Shown one piece after another: positions 60,151 to 64,000 of a DNA stretch of 64,000 bases. Within the stretch, counting starts at the first letter, position 1; each line of letters starts with the position of its first letter. Origin of the DNA: JBDTSW01 sp963797835 (GTDB taxonomy: Bacteria > Actinomycetota > Thermoleophilia > Solirubrobacterales > 70-9); the NCBI GenBank assembly GCA_963797835.1, contig CAWCRN010000026.1, positions 62,001-126,000 on the forward strand. Reading direction: 5' to 3'. The notes under the pieces are model-generated. The model searched no databases and was not told the origin of the DNA. It was given only the letters and a program-made list of their open reading frames with translations. The position numbers and the translations under genes were made by a program.

Positions 60151-60939
60151 ATGCAACCCGAAATCGACATCGGCCCCCTCACCCTGCAGACGTTCGGGCT
60201 GTGCTTCGCCGCCGCGTTCGTGGTCTCGGGCGCGGTCGTGGCGCGGCGGCTCGTGGAGTGGGGGAAGCCGGGCGACTGGGCGTACGAGATGGCCTTCGCG
60301 GCGCTGGTCGGGGGCGTCGTCGGCGCGCGGGTCGACTTCGTGATCCAGAACTACGACGAGGTCTCCGACGACCTGCTCGGGAACATCTTCACCGGCTCGG
60401 GGCTGGTCTGGTTCGGCGGGTTCATCGGTGGCGCGATCGGAGTGGTGATCTGGGCCCGCTTCCGCGGGATGCTCAACATCTCGCTGCTCGACCTCGCAGC
60501 GGTGCCGCTGGCGGTGGGTTACGCGATCGGCCGGATCGGCTGCCAGCTCTCCGGCGACGGCGACTACGGCCAGCCCTGGGACGGGCCATGGGCGATGGCC
60601 TACCCGGAAGGGACCGTCGCCACCGACGTCCCGGTCCACCCGACCCCGATCTACGAGACCCTCGCGATGGGCCTCGTCGCCTACGCGCTCTGGCGGCTGC
60701 GCGACCGCTTCCGCCCCGGCATCCTCTTCGCGCTCTACCTCGTCCTGGCGGGAGCCGAGCGCTTCCTGGTCGAGTTCATCCGGCGCAACGAGGACGTGCT
60801 GCTCGGGCTCACCCAGGCCCAGGTGCTGAGCCTGGCGATGATGGTCGCCGGCGGCGTCTGGATCATCCGGATCGCACGCCGCGGCCAGCTCCTGCGCGAG
60901 CCCGCGGCCGAACCCGGCAGCGAGCCGGCGGCGAGTTAG
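60151..60939 (+). CDS. lgt: Prolipoprotein diacylglyceryl transferase (divergent)
   Basis: 262 residues with about seven membrane helices. LTLQTFGLCFAAAFVVSGAV, AALVGGVVGARVDFVI, FGGFIGGAIGVVIWARFRGM, the signature region YAIGRIGCQLSGDGDYGQPW, VPVHPTPIYETLAMGLVAYA and RFLVEFIRRNEDVLLGLTQA follow Lgt order. The usual Asn of GRxGN is Cys and the His found before GGL in E. coli Lgt is Phe (VWFGGF), so it may be a variant enzyme or a paralogue. Lipoproteins (for example ZnuA nearby) would be substrates. Intact; end overlaps znuB by 4 nt. Confidence 0.85.
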   Translation: MQPEIDIGPLTLQTFGLCFAAAFVVSGAVVARRLVEWGKPGDWAYEMAFAALVGGVVGARVDFVIQNYDEVSDDLLGNIFTGSGLVWFGGFIGGAIGVVIWARFRGMLNISLLDLAAVPLAVGYAIGRIGCQLSGDGDYGQPWDGPWAMAYPEGTVATDVPVHPTPIYETLAMGLVAYALWRLRDRFRPGILFALYLVLAGAERFLVEFIRRNEDVLLGLTQAQVLSLAMMVAGGVWIIRIARRGQLLREPAAEPGSEPAAS

Positions 60940-61778
60940 CCCGCCGCGGGCCGAACCGCGACCACCACGGCGAACAGGCTCACCGCGACGAGCACGATCG
61001 CGGCGCCGGCGGCGATGTCGAGGTGCCAAGAGAGCAGCAGCCCAACCGGCGCGCTCGCCGCGGCCAGCGCCGCCGAGACAGCCATCATCGCCGGCAGCCG
61101 ACGAGTGACCAGCGCCGCGGTCGCCGCCGGTGCGATCAACAGGCCGAGCACGAGCAGCGAGCCGACCACCCGGAACCCGATCACGACCGCCACGCTCAGG
61201 AGCGCGAGCAGCACGAGCTGCACCCGGTCGACGGGCAGCCCAAGCGCCGCCGCCCGCTGCCGGTCGAACGACACCAGCAGGAACGGCCGGTAGAGCGCCA
61301 GCACGGCGCCGACCCCGAGCGCAGCCAACAGCACCGTTGTCAGCGCCTCCCCGGCGGAGACCCCCAGAACGTCCCCGAAAAGGAACGAATTGAGGTCGAC
61401 CGCGTAGCCCTCGACGCGCGAGACGATCACCACCCCGAGCGCGAGCATCAGCACGAACACCACCGCCGTCGCGGTGTCGTCCCGGAACCCGCTGCGGCGC
61501 ACGATCGCGCTGGTGAGGAGCGCCGTCACGAGGCCCGCCGCCAGCGCACCGACCGACAGCGCAAGCTGGTTGGGATCCTCGCCGGCCGTCCCCGCGGTGA
61601 GCAGGAAGGCGATCGCGATCCCCGGCAAGAGGCCGTGCGCCAGCGAGTCGGCCATCAGCGCCAGGCCGCGGAGGATCACGAAGCAGCCGACCACGCCGCA
61701 CAGGACGCCCACGGCCGCCGCGGCGATCGCGCCGTTGCGGACGAACTCGGTCTGGAACGGCTCGATGAGGAAGTCCAC
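60936..61778 (-). CDS. znuB: Zinc/manganese ABC transporter permease
   Basis: 280 residues, about eight membrane helices, ABC-3 family. FVRNGAIAAAAVGVLCGVVG, LALMADSLAHGLLPGIAIAF, LGLPVDRVQLVLLALLSVAV and SLLVLGLLIAPAATAALVTR are family blocks. GTG 61778 begins 1 nt after the znuC stop. Works with ZnuC and the binding protein ZnuA encoded divergently. Confidence 0.92.
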   Translation of the reverse strand: MDFLIEPFQTEFVRNGAIAAAAVGVLCGVVGCFVILRGLALMADSLAHGLLPGIAIAFLLTAGTAGEDPNQLALSVGALAAGLVTALLTSAIVRRSGFRDDTATAVVFVLMLALGVVIVSRVEGYAVDLNSFLFGDVLGVSAGEALTTVLLAALGVGAVLALYRPFLLVSFDRQRAAALGLPVDRVQLVLLALLSVAVVIGFRVVGSLLVLGLLIAPAATAALVTRRLPAMMAVSAALAAASAPVGLLLSWHLDIAAGAAIVLVAVSLFAVVVAVRPAAG

Positions 61779-61779
61779 G

Positions 61780-62529
61780 TCAGCCAGCCCCGTGGTGGTG
61801 GTGGGCGACGTCGACCAGCAGGTCGCCGACCCGCAGCACCCTGCCCTCGAACGTCTCCGACAGGACCCGCTCGTCGAGGGTGGCGGCCGGCTCGCCGAAC
61901 GCGACGAGCCTGCGGTTGAGGCAGACGACGAGGTCGAACTCGCGGGCCGCGCTCTCGAGGTCGTGCGTGGCCACGACCACCGTCCTGCCCTCCTCCTTCC
62001 AGCGCGCCAGGAGCGCTCGGACTGCCTCCCGCGTCGGCGCATCCACCCCCGTGAGCGGCTCGTCGAGCAGCAGCAGATCGGCGTTCTGCGCGGCCGCCTG
62101 GGCCAGCAGCGCCCGCTGGCGCTCGCCGCCGGACAGCAGGCCGAAGCGCCGGCCGGCCAGCCCCTCGACGTCGAGCAGCTTCATTGCCTCGTCGACCAGC
62201 TCGTGGTCGCGCGGCGTCCACCGTCCCCAGATGCCGAGGTCGCCGTAGCGGCCCATCCTCGCCACGTCACGCACCGTGACCGGGAAGATCGGCTCCACGG
62301 AGAGGCTCTGCGGAACGAACGCGACGCGGTCGCTACCCACCTCGAGCGACCCGGCCGATGGGTCGATCAGGCCAACCGCGACGCCGAACAGCGTGCTCTT
62401 GCCCGCGCCGTTGGGGCCGAGCACGGCGACCCTGGTGCCCGCGGGCACCTCCAGGTCAACGGCGTCGAGCGCCGTCACGTCGCCGAAGCGGACCGTGAGG
62501 TCCACCGCCCGGAGGGCCGGCTCGCTCAC
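61780..62529 (-). CDS. znuC: Zinc/manganese ABC transporter ATPase
   Basis: 249 residues from GTG 62529, which overlaps the zur stop (GTGA). Walker A LGPNGAGKSTLFGVAVGL, Q-loop VAFVPQSLSVEPIFPVTVRD, signature LLSGGERQRALLAQAAAQ, Walker B ADLLLLDEPLTGVDAPTR and switch His VVVATHDLESAAREFD. The C-terminus ends in DVAHHHHGAG, a short His cluster that could sense or hold zinc. Intact. Confidence 0.93.
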   Translation of the reverse strand: MSEPALRAVDLTVRFGDVTALDAVDLEVPAGTRVAVLGPNGAGKSTLFGVAVGLIDPSAGSLEVGSDRVAFVPQSLSVEPIFPVTVRDVARMGRYGDLGIWGRWTPRDHELVDEAMKLLDVEGLAGRRFGLLSGGERQRALLAQAAAQNADLLLLDEPLTGVDAPTREAVRALLARWKEEGRTVVVATHDLESAAREFDLVVCLNRRLVAFGEPAATLDERVLSETFEGRVLRVGDLLVDVAHHHHGAG

Positions 62530-63038
62530 GCCCGCGAGGCAGCCGACTCGGCGCAGTCCGGGCACGCCCCCCGGATCACGACCTCGTGCGCGCTCACCCG
62601 GTGATGGATCCTGCGCGCCAGCCCGTCGATGGCCGCCTCGAGCCCGTCGTCCTCGAACGCCGTGATCCGCCCGCACTCATCGCAGACCACGTGGTGGTGG
62701 TGATCGCCCCCGGGGAGCGCCGGCTCGTAACGGGCCGTCCCGCCGCCCACGTCGATCCGCTGCACCAGCCCGAGCTCGCCCAGCAGCTCGAGCGCGCGGT
62801 AGACGCTGGCGAGCGACGCCGAGTTGCGCCGCCGCCGAAGCCGCTCCCAGATCTCCTGCGCCGTCACGCAGCAGGGCTGGGCGGCGAGCAGGTCGATCAC
62901 CGCGGCCCGCGCGCCGCCCGCGCGAACCCCGCGGCGCCGAAGCTCGGCGCGCGCGTGCTCCGCCCACTCCGCGCCGGCATGTCGCTCGCCGCTCGCGCTT
63001 AGCTCCGCCTTCGATTGCTGTACCTTGCTCGCATTCAT
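62526..63038 (-). CDS. zur: Fur-family repressor, probable Zur
   Basis: 170 residues. Winged helix: RRGVRAGGARAAVIDLLAAQ, VTAQEIWERLRRRRNSASLA, SVYRALELLGELGLVQRIDV. Metal sites: GGDHHHHVVCDECGRITAFE and GACPDCAESAA supply the structural Cys4 zinc site, with the His run and HHRVSAHEV as regulatory ligands. Operon with znuC-znuB and a divergent ZnuA make zinc the likely signal. ATG 63038 shares the palindromic CATG with the divergent znuA start. Confidence 0.9.
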   Translation of the reverse strand: MNASKVQQSKAELSASGERHAGAEWAEHARAELRRRGVRAGGARAAVIDLLAAQPCCVTAQEIWERLRRRRNSASLASVYRALELLGELGLVQRIDVGGGTARYEPALPGGDHHHHVVCDECGRITAFEDDGLEAAIDGLARRIHHRVSAHEVVIRGACPDCAESAASRA

Positions 63039-63976
63039 GCGAATGATTCTCATTCTAGTCACCATTGCGGCGACGATCACGATGACCCTACCCGCGTGCG
63101 GAGATGACGAGGCCGGCGGGAGCGGTAGCGTCGCCGCAAGCACCGGGATCCTCGCCGACCTCACCGGGACGATTGCGGGAGACGACCTCGAGGTCGTGCA
63201 GATCGTCCCCGACACGGCGAGCCCGCACGACTTCCAGCCGAGCGCCGAGGACCGCCAGCGGCTGGCGGAGGCGGACCTGGTGGTGGTGAACGGCGCCGGG
63301 CTCGACGCAGCGATCCCTGTCGACGAGGTCGACGAGCCGGTCTGGGAGCTCGCGGCCAACACCCCGGACCCGCTGGCGTTCGGCGAGCACGCCGAGGAGG
63401 AGCGGCGAGGAGGAGCACGCGGCAGAGGACCAAGAGCACGCCCACGAGGAGGGCGCCCAGGACCCGCACGTCTGGATGGACCCGACCAGGGTCGCCGCCG
63501 CCCTCCCCTCGCTGGCCGATGCCCTGGGCGAGGCAGACCCACCGAACGCCGACGCGTACCACCAGCGCGCAGACGAGCTAGCCGCCCGGCTCGAGAAGCT
63601 GGACCGCGAGATCGCCGCGGATCTGCGAGGGGTACCCGCCGGCGACCGCGAGCTCGTCACCTCACATGACGCCCTCGCCTACTTCGCCGACCGCTACGGC
63701 TTCGACGTCGTGGCGACTGCCTTTCCCGCCACCGGCGCCGATGCAGAGCCGAGCGCCGGCGCTCTCGCCGACGTGATCGACGCGGTCGAGCTGACCGGCG
63801 CCCCGGCGCTGTTCGCCGAGGAGACCGACGATCCGGAGGCGCTCGAGTCCGTGGCCGGCGAGACCGGCGCCACGGTGGTCGACGGGCTGCTCATCGAGAG
63901 CCCGGGTAGCGCCGGCACCTACGAGGAGATGCTTCGCCACGACGCCGACTTGATCGCGGGCTCGCTCGGTGGCTGA
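63037..63976 (+). CDS. znuA: Zinc-binding lipoprotein ZnuA (one frameshift)
   Basis: Cluster A-I substrate-binding protein. Lipoprotein signal ILVTIAATITMTLPACGDDE (lipobox LPAC). Zinc ligands: His in TASPHDFQPSAEDRQRLAEA, a His/Glu-rich loop after an indel near 63402 (HAAEDQEHAHEEGAQDPH), LVTSHDALAYFADRYGFDVV and the final Asp/Glu in LFAEETDDPEALESVAGETG. ATG 63037 or ATG 63043 may start it; both keep the signal peptide. Stop at 63976. About 312 residues. Confidence 0.9.
63041..63055. promoter_or_regulatory. Zur/Fur-type box between zur and znuA
   Basis: Perfect inverted repeat GAATGA/TCATTC with a TTC centre, the AT-rich core of Zur and Fur boxes, in otherwise very GC-rich DNA. It covers the first codons of znuA and lies over a minus-strand TAGAAT (63057-63052), so zinc-loaded Zur could block both directions. 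Confidence 0.65.
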
Positions 63977-64000
63977 GCCGGCCACCTCGGCCACCGCGAC

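Overview
This is 64 kb of very GC-rich DNA from an actinomycete-like bacterium. The class Thermoleophilia (Solirubrobacterales/Gaiellales) is the best guess. The guess rests on small PurL plus PurS, a dnaK-grpE-dnaJ-hspR operon, Ino1 beside a phosphatidylinositol-phosphate-type synthase, an F420-type luciferase-fold oxidoreductase, DUF1918, and many promoters whose -10 box sits 6-9 nt from the start codon (leaderless mRNAs). This is inferred from content; no rRNA is present. The sequence carries many single-base indels, often in G/C runs, which break about thirty genes including essential ones. I treat these as likely sequencing errors and annotate such genes across the break.

1-35.4 kb is an accessory surface-glycan region woven into the purine pathway. 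On the minus strand the genes purD, purE, purB, purC, purS, purQ and purL appear in a normal operon order, but twelve sulfotransferase genes, several glycosyltransferases, a CsoR regulator and a P450 lie between them. The core is a translationally coupled minus-strand run (13.8-6.2 kb) of seven sulfotransferase reading frames and one glycosyltransferase, one frame being a sulfotransferase-glycosyltransferase fusion. A sulfatase lies at the left edge. From 27.9 to 35.4 kb a second block holds a GT2, a polysaccharide pyruvyl transferase, a TauD-like dioxygenase, a KamA-like radical SAM enzyme, two paralogous PP-loop ATPases and a GT4. Both blocks share glycosyltransferase families, so they may build one decorated (sulfated, pyruvylated, amino-acid-modified?) surface polymer.

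35.4-46 kb is housekeeping: clpB with a palindromic operator, a beta-lactamase-fold protein, the dnaK operon ending in hspR, a membrane cytochrome c, a secreted EEP-family protein and endonuclease III.

46.7-64 kb holds an inositol-lipid group (PAP2-family protein, CDP-alcohol phosphatidyltransferase, ino1), DUF4394 and DUF1918 proteins, a glycosyltransferase-PHP fusion, a UDG-fold protein with degenerate catalytic motifs, an F420-type oxidoreductase, an RNA uracil methyltransferase, an M3-like peptidase, small helical proteins, argF, tRNA-Glu, lgt, and a zinc uptake locus (znuB, znuC, zur / znuA) around a Zur-like box.
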